DNA from: an uncultured Lachnospiraceae bacterium
Lineage (GTDB): Bacteria > Bacillota > Clostridia > Lachnospirales > Lachnospiraceae
Length of the DNA stretch: 64,000 bases
Direction of reading: 5' to 3'
Assembly: GCA_947176505.1 (NCBI GenBank)
Contig: CAMWQW010000001.1
Location: forward strand, 310,001 to 374,000
In this document: one piece after another, positions 8,065 to 17,999 of the stretch
Layout: every line of letters begins with the position of its first letter
How positions within the stretch are numbered: the first letter of the stretch is position 1
Made by a program: the position numbers and the translations under genes
Notes under the pieces: model-generated
The model's input: only the letters and a program-made list of their open reading frames with translations
Told to the model about the DNA's origin: nothing
Database searches by the model: none

Positions 8065-8390
8065 CCTACAATCTCCTTCTGTCCACCATACGGAAACTTC
8101 ATAAGCCTCCCACACGACTGCATCATAGCAAGTTCCCGCATCAGCTCCTTTACATCCAGACCATTCGGACAATGTGAGGAACATGCGCCGCATTCAATAC
8201 AATCCACAGGCTTTCCGGACGACTTCATATTATTTAATTTTTCTAATATCTGCACATTTCCGGCCAAATATTCCCCGTAGATTTTTAATGCCTCTGAAAT
8301 ATTGATATGTGCCGGACAGCTTTTGCTACACTTTCCACATGCTGCACATGACCTTATCATAACTGCTGCTTCGCCTGCGTTATTTTCCAT
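8061..8390 (-). CDS. Small 2[4Fe-4S] ferredoxin-like protein
   Basis: 109 residues with two motifs, CAACGKCSKSCP (about residues 15-26) and CIECGACSSHCP (about 64-75), in the same layout as the C-terminal tails of the ferredoxin-fused aldo/keto reductases at 6084 and 18759. It is likely a cytoplasmic electron carrier. It follows a MATE remnant by 44 bases and is coupled to the metallo-hydrolase. It may be a detached reductase tail serving a neighbour such as the protein at 9313, whose own tail lacks cysteines. That pairing is an inference. Confidence 0.85.
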   Translation of the reverse strand: MENNAGEAAVMIRSCAACGKCSKSCPAHINISEALKIYGEYLAGNVQILEKLNNMKSSGKPVDCIECGACSSHCPNGLDVKELMRELAMMQSCGRLMKFPYGGQKEIVG

Positions 8391-8434
8391 TTTACTCCCA
8401 CCATATCTTTTTGTTCTCCATTTTCATGTTTATT

Positions 8435-9247
8435 TCAGTCTATTACCTGAAACTTAGTCCACTTCCGGCTACGGTAACGAACCTGAATCAATGCTGCTTT
8501 TACCATCCAGTCCCCAACCATTGCCAGACAGATCCCTATCACTTCGAGGTTCATCCACACACCAAACGCGATTGAGAAAATCACCCTGCACACACTGTGG
8601 ATCACAACCAGCAAAATAACCAGCTTTTTGGTATCATCCAATAAACTGTAAAGCGTCAGTACAAAAGGCGTTAAAATCATAATCAGCAAATTCCATGCTG
8701 CTGAACCCATATAAGTAATGCGCAGCAGTTTTTTATTGTAATAATCAGCTGCCTCGATATCCCACGCCTGAAGAACAAATATACCGATGGCATTGCCAAT
8801 GACATTGATTGCATTCATAACAATGGAAATGTTCATAATCGCTTTTGTCTTTCCCATACTGCGGAACAGTGCCGCCGCACTGTTGTAGACTGCCAGTGCC
8901 GGAAACGACAGTGCAGAAATTACCAGATAAGTGAGGGATGCCCTCATCACGTCTGGTTCCACCCGCCCAAATAAAAGAGATAAAATCTGAGAACGGAATA
9001 AAATGGAAATACCCATCAGAAATGCCGATATAAGGACTGTAATCATCAATAACTGGCTTGACGCAGTCACACCATTTTCTCTGTCATTCCTCCCGATATA
9101 CTGGCTTGCTACCACAGCTCCGCCGGATGCCACCGCACCAAACACAAAAATAAACACATTATTCAACTGGTTCACAAGAGATACTTCTGATACTGCTGCT
9201 TCCCCGGCATAGCTGACCATCAGCGTATCTGCAATTCCTAAGAGTCC
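8435..9247 (-). pseudogene. MATE family transporter remnant with deletions
   Basis: About 270 residues of MATE-like sequence against a usual 440-460. It starts mid-helix at GLLGIADTLMVSY, keeps SGGAVVASQYIGR and the first half up to IGIFVLQAW, then jumps to DYYNKKLLRITYMGSAAW from the second half, and later skips a further stretch before GVWMNLEVIG. The first helix and several central helices are missing while the frame stays open. Upstream residues of the open frame overlap the 3' end of the next reductase gene and do not resemble MATE. Judged non-functional. Confidence 0.7.
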
Positions 9248-9312
9248 ATCCTTCGCAAGTCTTCTATTGTCATGGATAACTGTTATATCAGGCGGACAAA
9301 CTTCCGCAAATA

Positions 9313-10464
9313 TTACATAACAAATGCATGCTCCACAAGGAAATTCCACGCTTTTTCCACCTGTTCTGTAATATCCTCTCCATGAAATGTGACCACCTCT
9401 TTCGGAAATTCCTGCTTTATATCCGTCACGCCATTGGCAAGTAGCTTATTTGCCAGATAATTCATTTCCCCGGAAAACAACGGATTCGGCTGCACCATTG
9501 CAGAGTTATAAGTATCAAGGATTGCTGCCACGGAGATACCGTGATAGGTCAGGCTTTCATATTCCGAAAAATCTCCAGTACCTTCCGGCCCCGTTGCTTT
9601 CTGCTCCTTTGCCATCGTCAGCAACATGTTCTTATCATCTTCTGTAAGCGGCACAAAATCTTTCAGATTCTTCACATTGTCCTTCACCTGTTCCAGTGTA
9701 GACATGCCGGAAAGTACCGCAATCACTTCTTCCATGCTGCCTGCAAACCGCAGCGCCCATACTGCAGGTGACATTTCCGGCTGGATGGAGCGGAGTTTCT
9801 TTTCAGCCGGCTCCGGTATCTGCGCCAGAACGCCTCCTTTCACTGGCTCCATGATAACTACCTTTTTCCCATGCTTGCGGATCACTTCATAGCATCTTCG
9901 GGATGCGATAAAATAGCTTTCCCAGTCAAAATAATTGATGATGATCTGAACGAACTCCACTTCCGGATGCTCCGTCAAGATCTGGTCAAGTACCTCCGGA
10001 GAATCATGGAAGGAAAATCCGATGTGTCTGATCTTCCCTTCTTCTTTCCATTTCTGTGCATGTTCAAACAAATGGCAGTTCTTTACCACACCGCCCTTAC
10101 CATCCAGTCCATTGTAAAACTTCGTGTTCAGGATATGAAGCAGATAATAATCTACATAGTCTGTTCCCAGATTCTTAAGCTGCTGTGCAAATATATCCTC
10201 CACCTGGTCTTCTGTCTGTATGTGAAAGGTGGGAAGCTTTGTGGCAATGGTAAACTGCTCTCTCGGATACCGTTCCACCACGCTCTTCCTTAACGCCTCC
10301 TCACTTTTTCCATTGTGATAGGCATAACTTGTATCGAAATATGTGAATTCGTTCCCAAGGAACTCATCCACCATCTGGTTCAGCTGTTCCAGATCAATGT
10401 CCTCCTGCACCCCGTCAATAACCGGGAGCCTCATAAAACCAAATCCTAATTTCCCCTGTGCCAT
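9313..10464 (-). CDS. Aldo/keto reductase of the ferredoxin-tailed group, but without cysteines
   Basis: 383 residues. The barrel is complete: YFDTSYAYHNG (Asp, Tyr), IATKLP (Lys), YYLLHIL (His), and IIINYFDWESYF typical of the ferredoxin-tailed clade. After about residue 290 the tail (GPEGTGDFSEYESLTYHGIS and onward) has no cysteine at all, where related proteins have two CxxCxxCxxxCP motifs. AAGGAGGT lies 7 bases before ATG 10464; an upstream start at 10500 would overlap the previous gene. It sits 17 bases behind another reductase gene, so the two are likely co-transcribed. Confidence 0.85.
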   Translation of the reverse strand: MAQGKLGFGFMRLPVIDGVQEDIDLEQLNQMVDEFLGNEFTYFDTSYAYHNGKSEEALRKSVVERYPREQFTIATKLPTFHIQTEDQVEDIFAQQLKNLGTDYVDYYLLHILNTKFYNGLDGKGGVVKNCHLFEHAQKWKEEGKIRHIGFSFHDSPEVLDQILTEHPEVEFVQIIINYFDWESYFIASRRCYEVIRKHGKKVVIMEPVKGGVLAQIPEPAEKKLRSIQPEMSPAVWALRFAGSMEEVIAVLSGMSTLEQVKDNVKNLKDFVPLTEDDKNMLLTMAKEQKATGPEGTGDFSEYESLTYHGISVAAILDTYNSAMVQPNPLFSGEMNYLANKLLANGVTDIKQEFPKEVVTFHGEDITEQVEKAWNFLVEHAFVM

Positions 10465-10481
10465 CTGTTCTACCTCCTTCT

Positions 10482-11336
10482 TTAATCCTCCGGCGCCCAT
10501 GCAGTAAACTGTGTTTCCTGCTGTTCCAATGGAACCGTAAAGAAACGCACGCTCTTGTCCACTGCCCTAATCCGCTCCATTTCCTCTCCTGTCAGCTCAA
10601 AGTCAAAAATGTCAAAATTATCCTTGATATGCTGTGGATTGGTAGATTTCGGGAAGATAATCGTACCTTCCTGAATATGCCAGCGTAGGATGATCTGAAC
10701 ATTAGTCTTTCCATACTTCTCTGCCAGTTCCGTAAATACTGGCTCATTTATCAGGTCTGCATCACCATGTCCGATAGGATACCATGCTTCAATTACTGTT
10801 CCATAAGGTGCCAGCCTCTTTTTTAATTCGTTCTGCTGGAAATAAGGGTGGCACTCCACCTGCAGCACTGCGGGCTTAACCGTTGCTGCCTCACAGATTT
10901 CCTCCAAACGCTCCGACTCAAAATTACTGAGTCCGATTGTTTTTACTTTTCCCTGTTCTACCGCCTTTTCGAGATCTTTCCATGCCCCCATATAATCACC
11001 TACCTGCTGATGTAAAAGAAGCAGGTCAATATAGCCAATGTCCAGACGCTCCAGCATCTTGTCAATGCCCTCCATCGTCTTACCTTCCCCGTATTCACTG
11101 GGCCACAATTTGGAAGTCACCCAGATTTCTTCACGGGGGATGCCGCTTTCACGCACAGCTTCGCCTACACTGCGTTCGTTCTGGTAAGCGTGGGCGGTAT
11201 CAATATGACGATACCCCATCTTCAAGGCATACATACACGCATTCTTTGTTGCATCCCCCGCAGGCACCATATATACGCCCATACCAAACTGCGGGATTTT
11301 TGTTCCATTATTCAAAGTAATATAAGTCTGACTCAT
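10482..11336 (-). CDS. Aldo/keto reductase (2,5-diketogluconate reductase-like)
   Basis: 284 residues, a single-domain reductase of the 2,5-diketo-D-gluconate/prostaglandin-F-synthase-like group. The tetrad is complete: Asp in HIDTAHAYQNE with Tyr, Lys in VTSKLWP, His in LLLLHQQ. The cofactor loop reads FPKSTNPQHIKDNF, keeping the NADP-binding Lys. GGAGG lies 8 bases before ATG 11336. Genes on both sides are also reductases. The physiological carbonyl substrate is unknown. Confidence 0.9.
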   Translation of the reverse strand: MSQTYITLNNGTKIPQFGMGVYMVPAGDATKNACMYALKMGYRHIDTAHAYQNERSVGEAVRESGIPREEIWVTSKLWPSEYGEGKTMEGIDKMLERLDIGYIDLLLLHQQVGDYMGAWKDLEKAVEQGKVKTIGLSNFESERLEEICEAATVKPAVLQVECHPYFQQNELKKRLAPYGTVIEAWYPIGHGDADLINEPVFTELAEKYGKTNVQIILRWHIQEGTIIFPKSTNPQHIKDNFDIFDFELTGEEMERIRAVDKSVRFFTVPLEQQETQFTAWAPED

Positions 11337-11429
11337 CTCTTTTTCCTCCATTTATTTATAAATTATACTCTTTTATACCCTTGTGTATATTCTATTGAAT
11401 TTTCCCAGACGATAATACATCTCAAAGGA

Positions 11430-12509
11430 TCAATACCCTGCAAAACGTTCATTCCGATCGAGTCCGGTCATCTGCTCCATTTCCTCATCCGTCAGTTCAA
11501 AGTCAAATATCTCAAAATTCTCCTGAATATGATCTTCATTACTGGAACCGGGAATTGCAATATTGCCCGCCTGCAGATGCCAGCGCAGGATGATCTGTGC
11601 CGAAGTCTTACCGTGAGCTTCTGCTATCCCTGAAATCACTTCATCATTAAACAATGTCTGCGTGTTGCCGCGTCCGCCAAGGGGAAACCACGACTCCATA
11701 ACGGTTCCGTACTGCTGCAGGTGCTCTTTCATATCCATACTCTGGTGATAGGGATGGGTTTCGTTCTGGAGCAATGCGGGTGTAATGGACGTTGCATGAA
11801 CCAGCCGGTCAAAATCTTCCGGCGTATAATAATTGGAAAGTCCAATGGAACGCAGCTTCCCTTCGCTGACTGCCTGCTCCATGGACCTGTATGCCTCCAC
11901 ATCATTGCTTGGCTGGGAATGGTGTAAAATCATCAGATCAATATAATCCAATCCCAATCTTTCGAGAGAAGCATTGATTGCCTCCGCACCGTTATCAAAA
12001 TCATCCGTCCACATTTTTGTGGTAACAAAGATTTCCTCTCTTGTCACAATTCCTTCATCAATCGCCCTCTGAATGCCACGTCCCACATCTGCTTCATTTC
12101 CATAAATTCTGGCAGTATCGATCAGGCGGTATCCATCCCGCAGTGCCCAATATACAGAATTTTCTGCCTCGCTGCCGGACAGACGGAAAGTTCCTATTCC
12201 AAGAATCGGCATCTCATAACCGCTGTTCAACATAACTGTCCCGTTTTCCAGATCGAACACCTGTCCCTGTGATTTTCCAGCGGCTTCTTGTTGTTCGCTG
12301 CCTATGTTTTTTTCCTCTGTAGTTTCTGTCTGGCTATTCTCCTGTATTTTATTTTCCATATCTGTACCGGCTGTCTGGCTGCTTGCCGGAGTTTCATTCC
12401 CCACAAGTTCATCCACACTATCCGGCTGTTCCTCCGTCGCACCACATGCAATCAGGAATAAACACATTACAAGGGAAAGAATAAAAGCTGCAATCTGTTT
12501 TGTTTTCAA
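11430..12509 (-). CDS. Lipoprotein-anchored aldo/keto reductase
   Basis: 359 residues. Residues 1-22 are a lipoprotein signal ending in the lipobox LIAC, followed by a linker of about 65 residues rich in Glu, Gln, Ser and Thr, then a full reductase barrel (LIDTARIYG, VTTKMW, LMILHHS: the Asp-Tyr-Lys-His tetrad is present). The cofactor loop reads IPGSSNEDHIQENF; the Lys and Arg that usually contact the NADPH 2'-phosphate are Gly and His here. Translation seems to start at TTG 12509, 9 bases after GGAGG. A reductase outside the membrane is unusual since NAD(P)H is cytoplasmic. Confidence 0.85.
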   Translation of the reverse strand: MKTKQIAAFILSLVMCLFLIACGATEEQPDSVDELVGNETPASSQTAGTDMENKIQENSQTETTEEKNIGSEQQEAAGKSQGQVFDLENGTVMLNSGYEMPILGIGTFRLSGSEAENSVYWALRDGYRLIDTARIYGNEADVGRGIQRAIDEGIVTREEIFVTTKMWTDDFDNGAEAINASLERLGLDYIDLMILHHSQPSNDVEAYRSMEQAVSEGKLRSIGLSNYYTPEDFDRLVHATSITPALLQNETHPYHQSMDMKEHLQQYGTVMESWFPLGGRGNTQTLFNDEVISGIAEAHGKTSAQIILRWHLQAGNIAIPGSSNEDHIQENFEIFDFELTDEEMEQMTGLDRNERFAGY

Positions 12510-12524
12510 TTAAATCGTCCTCCT

Positions 12525-13493
12525 TTAGCCACGTCCCATGCCGACAATGTCCATATGCGACAGTGCTTCCTCAATCTCCTGCATTTCATCTGGTGACAGT
12601 TCCACATTGACCGCCTCAAAGTTCTCCTTTACCCGATCCTTTTTCGTTGTCCCCGGAATCGGAACCAGATACGGTTTCTTTGTAATCTCCCATGCAAGGG
12701 CGATCTGCGCCGGAGTCGCCTGCTTCCTTTCTGCAAACTCTGTAATCAGCTCCATGAGATCACGATTATGGTCAATCCCTTCTTTCTTAAACAGGTTCAT
12801 ATCCGCCCGCCAGTCGCCTTCACGGTACTTTGTTCCGGCAGCATAGCGGTTGCTTAGATACCCTTTTGCAAGAGGACAGGCTGACACATAGGTAATTCCA
12901 AGTTCTTCGCAGAGCGGGAAATAGGTTCCCTCATCCTGTCTTGCCACAAAAGAATACATATTTTCAATTGCGGAAATGCTGCATACACTGTGCGCTCTCC
13001 GGATATATTCCTCCGGTGCAAAGGAAACGCCCCATGCCCGGATTTTCCCGGCTCTTATCAGCTCCGCCATTGTTTCCGCTACTTCTTCCGGCTCTGTTTT
13101 CGGATCAATGCGGTGCTGGTAGTATAGATCAATATAATCTGTTCCAAGCCTTTTCAAGGATGCGTCTACCTGCTGACGTATAGAATCACGGCTACTGTTC
13201 AAGGCATCCTCATTTCCTGTAAAGAAAGATTCATCCACAATACCGAATTTTGTGGCAATAACAGCTTCTTTACGGAAAGGAGCCACTGCCTTGCCGAGAT
13301 ACCGCTCATTTGCTTCGCCATAAACAGGGGCCGTATCGAAAAAAGTATACCCCACCTCATGGGCGTACCGCATAAGTGCTACCATGTCCTCTTCTGCTTC
13401 CACCACTCCATAGGCATGCGTCTGTCCCATACAGCCATATCCGATTGTCGTGATCTCAATCTCTGTCTGTCCAAGTTTTCTTGTCTTTTCCAT
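12525..13493 (-). CDS. Aldo/keto reductase (IolS/YghZ-like)
   Basis: 322 residues, of the longer reductase group that opens with RKLGQTEIEITTIGYGCMG. The tetrad is visible: Asp and Tyr in FFDTAPVYGEANERYLG, Lys in IATKFG, His in LYYQHRIDP. The cofactor part VPIPGTTKKDRVKENF is normal for this group. ATG 13493 lies 7 bases after AAAGGTG; an ATG at 13499 is too close. It is 15 bases upstream of the lipoprotein reductase, within the same transcript. Substrate unknown. Confidence 0.9.
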   Translation of the reverse strand: MEKTRKLGQTEIEITTIGYGCMGQTHAYGVVEAEEDMVALMRYAHEVGYTFFDTAPVYGEANERYLGKAVAPFRKEAVIATKFGIVDESFFTGNEDALNSSRDSIRQQVDASLKRLGTDYIDLYYQHRIDPKTEPEEVAETMAELIRAGKIRAWGVSFAPEEYIRRAHSVCSISAIENMYSFVARQDEGTYFPLCEELGITYVSACPLAKGYLSNRYAAGTKYREGDWRADMNLFKKEGIDHNRDLMELITEFAERKQATPAQIALAWEITKKPYLVPIPGTTKKDRVKENFEAVNVELSPDEMQEIEEALSHMDIVGMGRG

Positions 13494-13514
13494 TTTCATT
13501 CACCTTTCTTTGAT

Positions 13515-14222
13515 TTATGTTGTTATTCTTCTTTCAGTATGAACCTGCCTCTGATACAGGAATACGGCAAGTGAACCCCCTAACAATTCCACAACCGGCT
13601 CTACCAGCATCAATCCGTACATTGTCCACAGTACATTTGCAAGCATCATCAGCGGCAGGTCAAAAATCCCTTTTCGGAAAAAGGACAGCACAAAAGCCTG
13701 CTTCGCCCCGCCAATCCCCTGAAACACGGAAATCAGCATAAACCCTATATTGATAAACGGCAGTGAAATACACCTGAGACGTGTAAAGACTGCCCCATAT
13801 TCTATCGTGGCCACATCCTCAATAAAAAATCTGACCAACCACGGTGCGGATAATTCCGCCATTGCAAACATAAGCACAGAAATAACAAAACCAGAGACTA
13901 AGGAGAACCGTACAGCACTGTCCATCCGCTTTCGGTTGCCAGAAGCATAATTGTAAGCAATCAGCGGAAGCACACCGGAGGATAATCCCTGGACAATCTG
14001 GAAAGCGGCAGGAGTACCAACTAAAAATACCTCCGCCACATAAACGGTGACAGCCGCTACCTGCAAGGGATCTCCCGTCTGTCCGATAAACCATGTGTCA
14101 GCAAGATTATAGATAAGTACAATTAACTGACTGATCACTGTTGGAACTGCCAACGTAAGAACTGCTTTCCTGACAGGCATACTTTCAAATATATCTTTCT
14201 CTTTCAACTTAACGTCTGCCAT
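13515..14222 (-). CDS. Shortened MATE family protein (internal in-frame deletion)
   Basis: 235 residues instead of about 450. Residues 1-61 match the start of a MATE transporter (LAVPTVISQLIVLIYNLADT, then GQTGDPLQVAAVTV). From about residue 63 (near 14036) the sequence continues as the second half of the family (GLSSGVLPLIAYNYASGNRK and onward) to a normal end. Roughly 200 residues are missing with the frame intact. It could be a non-functional deletion product or a half-size membrane protein. It is packed 3 bases from the reductase upstream. Confidence 0.7.
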   Translation of the reverse strand: MADVKLKEKDIFESMPVRKAVLTLAVPTVISQLIVLIYNLADTWFIGQTGDPLQVAAVTVYVAEVFLVGTPAAFQIVQGLSSGVLPLIAYNYASGNRKRMDSAVRFSLVSGFVISVLMFAMAELSAPWLVRFFIEDVATIEYGAVFTRLRCISLPFINIGFMLISVFQGIGGAKQAFVLSFFRKGIFDLPLMMLANVLWTMYGLMLVEPVVELLGGSLAVFLYQRQVHTERRITT

Positions 14223-14225
14223 GAC

Positions 14226-15104
<879 letters not shown>

Positions 15105-15130
15105 TTAATCATTTCATCCTCAGTTGCGGC

Positions 15131-16507
15131 TCATCCTGCCTGCACAGTCTGCAGTGTCACAATTTTCCCTCGATATGTCCCTCTGACCATAATTGCTGCA
15201 ATCGCAAATCGGATAATTTCCATAGCAGGAAAAGCCAGCCAGACCAAAGTGGTACTTCCTGTCTGTGCAAAAAGCCATGCAAAGAGCAGCAAAAAAACCG
15301 CCTGTGAAATAGAAACGATAAAACTTGCTGTCCCCTGCCCCATTGCCTGCAAAAATCCTGACAATATCTGCGTTGTTGTGGTAAGCAGCAACGCCGCAGC
15401 AATGAACCGGAGTGCCTGAATCCCCATTTCCATCATTTCGCCCGATGCATTGAACATGGCAAGCAGCTGTGCCGGGAAAATAAGGAAAACCAATATCCCT
15501 GCCACTGCTATCACAGCATTCACACGCAGGCTTTTCCACAAGGTATCCATAATACGTTCTTTCTCTCTTGCACCATAGTTATATGCGATGATCGAAATTC
15601 CTGCACTACTCATACCGCTGGATGGCATAATAACAAAGCTCTGCAGGCGAATGTAAATCACATAAATTCCCGGAGCTAGCGGGGAAAGACCCATAAGGAT
15701 ATTGTTCATGCCTAAAGCGATAACTGCAACCAGACAGTTGCTCAAAGCCACCGGAATCCCTATTTTTACAATCTCTCCCACGATAGGTAAATCCGGTGTA
15801 AATACCTTTCTGCTGATGTGTACCTCATGGTTAAAGCGCAGATTTAAAAACAGGCCAGCCACTGCCGCTACCGCCTGCGCTGTTACCGTTGCAATCCCGG
15901 CACCGGTAATGCCCATTGCCGGAAGACCAAACCATCCGAAGATCATAACCGGATCTAAGATGATATTCACTACCGCCCCGACCAGCATCGGTATCATTGT
16001 TAGATCTGCCCTTCCAATAGCGGCCAGAAGCCTCTCCATCATAATCTGGTGGAATGCGGCAAAAGAACAGACACATAAAACGATACTGTATGAAATACAC
16101 ATATCACGGATTTCCTGAATATCTGTCTGTATCATATAAAAAGGTTCTATCACTGTAAGCCCAAGGACCGCAAACAAAACCATCACAATCCACAACAGTA
16201 CAAAACCGTTTCCTGCTGTTTTATTTACGCCGCTTCCATCTTTCTCACCCAGCTTTTTTGATAAAACGGAATTCACACCCACACCGATACCGGCTCCAAC
16301 ACCTACCACCAAATACTGCACCGGCATACAAAGTGAAATTGCCGTAAGCGCATTACCGCCAAGCTGTGCCACATATAAGCTGTCAACCAATCCATACAGC
16401 ACCTGCACAAGCATGGATATGATCAGCGGCATTGACATCTTTTTCAATAGCCTGCCTACCGGCAGACTTCCCATTTCATTGCTCTCCAATGTTTTTTCCT
16501 CCTTCAA
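15131..16507 (-). CDS. MATE family efflux transporter (full length)
   Basis: 458 residues with about 12 hydrophobic segments, the normal MATE size: MPLIISMLVQVLYGLVDSLY in helix 1, VNSVLSKKLGEKDG after helix 2, and GMSSAGISIIAYNYGAREK in the second half. The family exports organic cations or drug-like molecules using Na+ or H+ gradients. It is the only intact one of three MATE genes in this cluster. It follows the DUF4405 gene by 6 bases and so is probably expressed with it. Confidence 0.9.
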   Translation of the reverse strand: MKEEKTLESNEMGSLPVGRLLKKMSMPLIISMLVQVLYGLVDSLYVAQLGGNALTAISLCMPVQYLVVGVGAGIGVGVNSVLSKKLGEKDGSGVNKTAGNGFVLLWIVMVLFAVLGLTVIEPFYMIQTDIQEIRDMCISYSIVLCVCSFAAFHQIMMERLLAAIGRADLTMIPMLVGAVVNIILDPVMIFGWFGLPAMGITGAGIATVTAQAVAAVAGLFLNLRFNHEVHISRKVFTPDLPIVGEIVKIGIPVALSNCLVAVIALGMNNILMGLSPLAPGIYVIYIRLQSFVIMPSSGMSSAGISIIAYNYGAREKERIMDTLWKSLRVNAVIAVAGILVFLIFPAQLLAMFNASGEMMEMGIQALRFIAAALLLTTTTQILSGFLQAMGQGTASFIVSISQAVFLLLFAWLFAQTGSTTLVWLAFPAMEIIRFAIAAIMVRGTYRGKIVTLQTVQAG

Positions 16508-16513
16508 ACATAT

Positions 16514-17224
16514 TTACTTTTCATTTCTTTCCAAGATTTTTCGCTTAACCGTTCGCCGTTTTCCACTTCGGTTCAGACGGTTCATACAAACTGATACATA
16601 ATGCCCTATTACCGCAAACAGGCACATCACCGCAAAATATTCTGCAAAAAACAGCACTGCCGATTCCCCATAATCGAAAAATACAAATTGAACCTTTAAA
16701 AACATATAGGCAGCAAACCGTCTTTTTAGAAAGGCATAAACCCCATAGACGGCATAGGCCAAAAACACAAGTCCCAATATGTATTTGAAAGGAGCCTTTA
16801 TCTGTTTTTGCATTCTTTTTGCGGCAAGCATCCGATTCCAGTAAATTCCAAGGTGGAAAGATGCCAGTACAAATCCCCAATAGGATGAAGCCAGATGTGC
16901 AAGCCTTGCAAAAGCCATTCCCCCTTTTATATCCCATGGTGCATATCCTGACATGATCACACTGCTTACCGCCAATAAAGCCATCACAATCAGCAAGAGC
17001 ATATTTAAAGCTGTTCTTACTATACGTGGTGCCGTATAATGTCCTTTTATCATCGCCCGATACCAGCCTAAATTCAGCAGATGATGCGCGCAGAACAAAA
17101 GGAACATTGCCATGCCAAGCCGCTCGTGCATTTTTCCGCTGATAAGGGAATAGGCCATCAGGCCTGGCATCAACAGAATCATTGCAAAGTCCACGCAAAT
17201 CCGTACCTTTTGCTTTATCCCCAT
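16514..17224 (-). CDS. DUF4405-like membrane protein, possible haem-binding cytochrome
   Basis: 236 residues with about six hydrophobic segments. Paired histidines occur in or near membrane segments (LLFCAHHLLNLGW; LAHLASSYWGFVLASFHLGI), the pattern of the DUF4405 family, which resembles small membrane b-type cytochromes and occurs with extracytosolic flavin redox systems. It starts 6 bases after the lipoprotein flavodoxin gene. Together they suggest a route for electrons across the membrane to an outside flavodoxin; this is an inference. The C-terminus is highly basic (NRSGKRRTVKRKILERN). Confidence 0.7.
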   Translation of the reverse strand: MGIKQKVRICVDFAMILLMPGLMAYSLISGKMHERLGMAMFLLFCAHHLLNLGWYRAMIKGHYTAPRIVRTALNMLLLIVMALLAVSSVIMSGYAPWDIKGGMAFARLAHLASSYWGFVLASFHLGIYWNRMLAAKRMQKQIKAPFKYILGLVFLAYAVYGVYAFLKRRFAAYMFLKVQFVFFDYGESAVLFFAEYFAVMCLFAVIGHYVSVCMNRLNRSGKRRTVKRKILERNEK

Positions 17225-17230
17225 TGTCTT

Positions 17231-17926
17231 TTAATCTCCATCCGCAGGATTATAAAATCCCAAACCCTCCAGCCAGCTTACTACATCATCTTCCGCACGA
17301 TCCACATTAGAGCCGCGTATTGCCATGCCCTCCAGCAATTCCGCTTCTGGAACTAACTCCGCAATATCCCTCTCGCTGCGTCCAAGAGCGCTTCCCTCAT
17401 GGGTACAAAAAGGAATGACCGTCTTCCCTGCAAAATCATAGGATTCTAAAAATGTGAACATTGCCATGGGCATTGTGCCCCACCAGTTGGGGAAACCGAT
17501 AAATATGGTCTGATACCCGTCCATATTTTCTAAGGCGGCGGCAAGCTGCGGCCTCTCATCATTATCCTGCTCCTGCTTGGCAACCTCGATCAGATCATTA
17601 TATTCATCCGGATAAACCGTGACTGTTTCCACATGGAACAGCTCTCCTCCGGTATATTCAGCAATCTGACTTGCAATCGTCTCTGTGTTTCCTGTCTGTG
17701 AAAAATAAGCCACTAAAATATTGTTCTGCTCTGCTGCCTCTGACGTTACGGCATCTTCCGGTTCTTCAATACTGCTGTCTTGGATCTCTGTTCTTTCCTC
17801 CTGTTCAGGAGCGCTGCTGCCTTCCTCCGTATTTTGTGCCGTATTGCTTGGTTGCGGATTGCCGCCACAGGCTGTCAATGCAAAAAGCAGCGTGCCCGTC
17901 ATAATAAAAGAGATTATTTTCTTCAA
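17231..17926 (-). CDS. Flavodoxin-domain lipoprotein
   Basis: 231 residues. TTG 17926 is the start, 8 bases after GGAGG; it gives a signal peptide KKIISFIMTGTLLFALTACG with a lipobox. A Glu/Ser-rich linker of about 50 residues leads to a flavodoxin domain with the FMN phosphate loop YFSQTGNTETIA, FIGFPNWWGTMPM and FCTHEGSALGRSE. The protein is thus likely held on the outer face of the membrane. A good promoter (18000-18028) lies just upstream. With DUF4405 next door, an extracytoplasmic electron carrier is a reasonable guess. Confidence 0.85.
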   Translation of the reverse strand: MKKIISFIMTGTLLFALTACGGNPQPSNTAQNTEEGSSAPEQEERTEIQDSSIEEPEDAVTSEAAEQNNILVAYFSQTGNTETIASQIAEYTGGELFHVETVTVYPDEYNDLIEVAKQEQDNDERPQLAAALENMDGYQTIFIGFPNWWGTMPMAMFTFLESYDFAGKTVIPFCTHEGSALGRSERDIAELVPEAELLEGMAIRGSNVDRAEDDVVSWLEGLGFYNPADGD

Positions 17927-17999
17927 ATGATGCTTCCTCCCGTCTGTAAAATCGTATAGATACATTCTCTTTTCAGGATATTCGTCCATCCACAATCCT

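Noticed and set aside
8065-8193. N-terminal extension of the metallo-hydrolase frame
   Set aside because: It overlaps the ferredoxin gene entirely; the lipoprotein signal and the four-base stop/start overlap place the true start at 8064.
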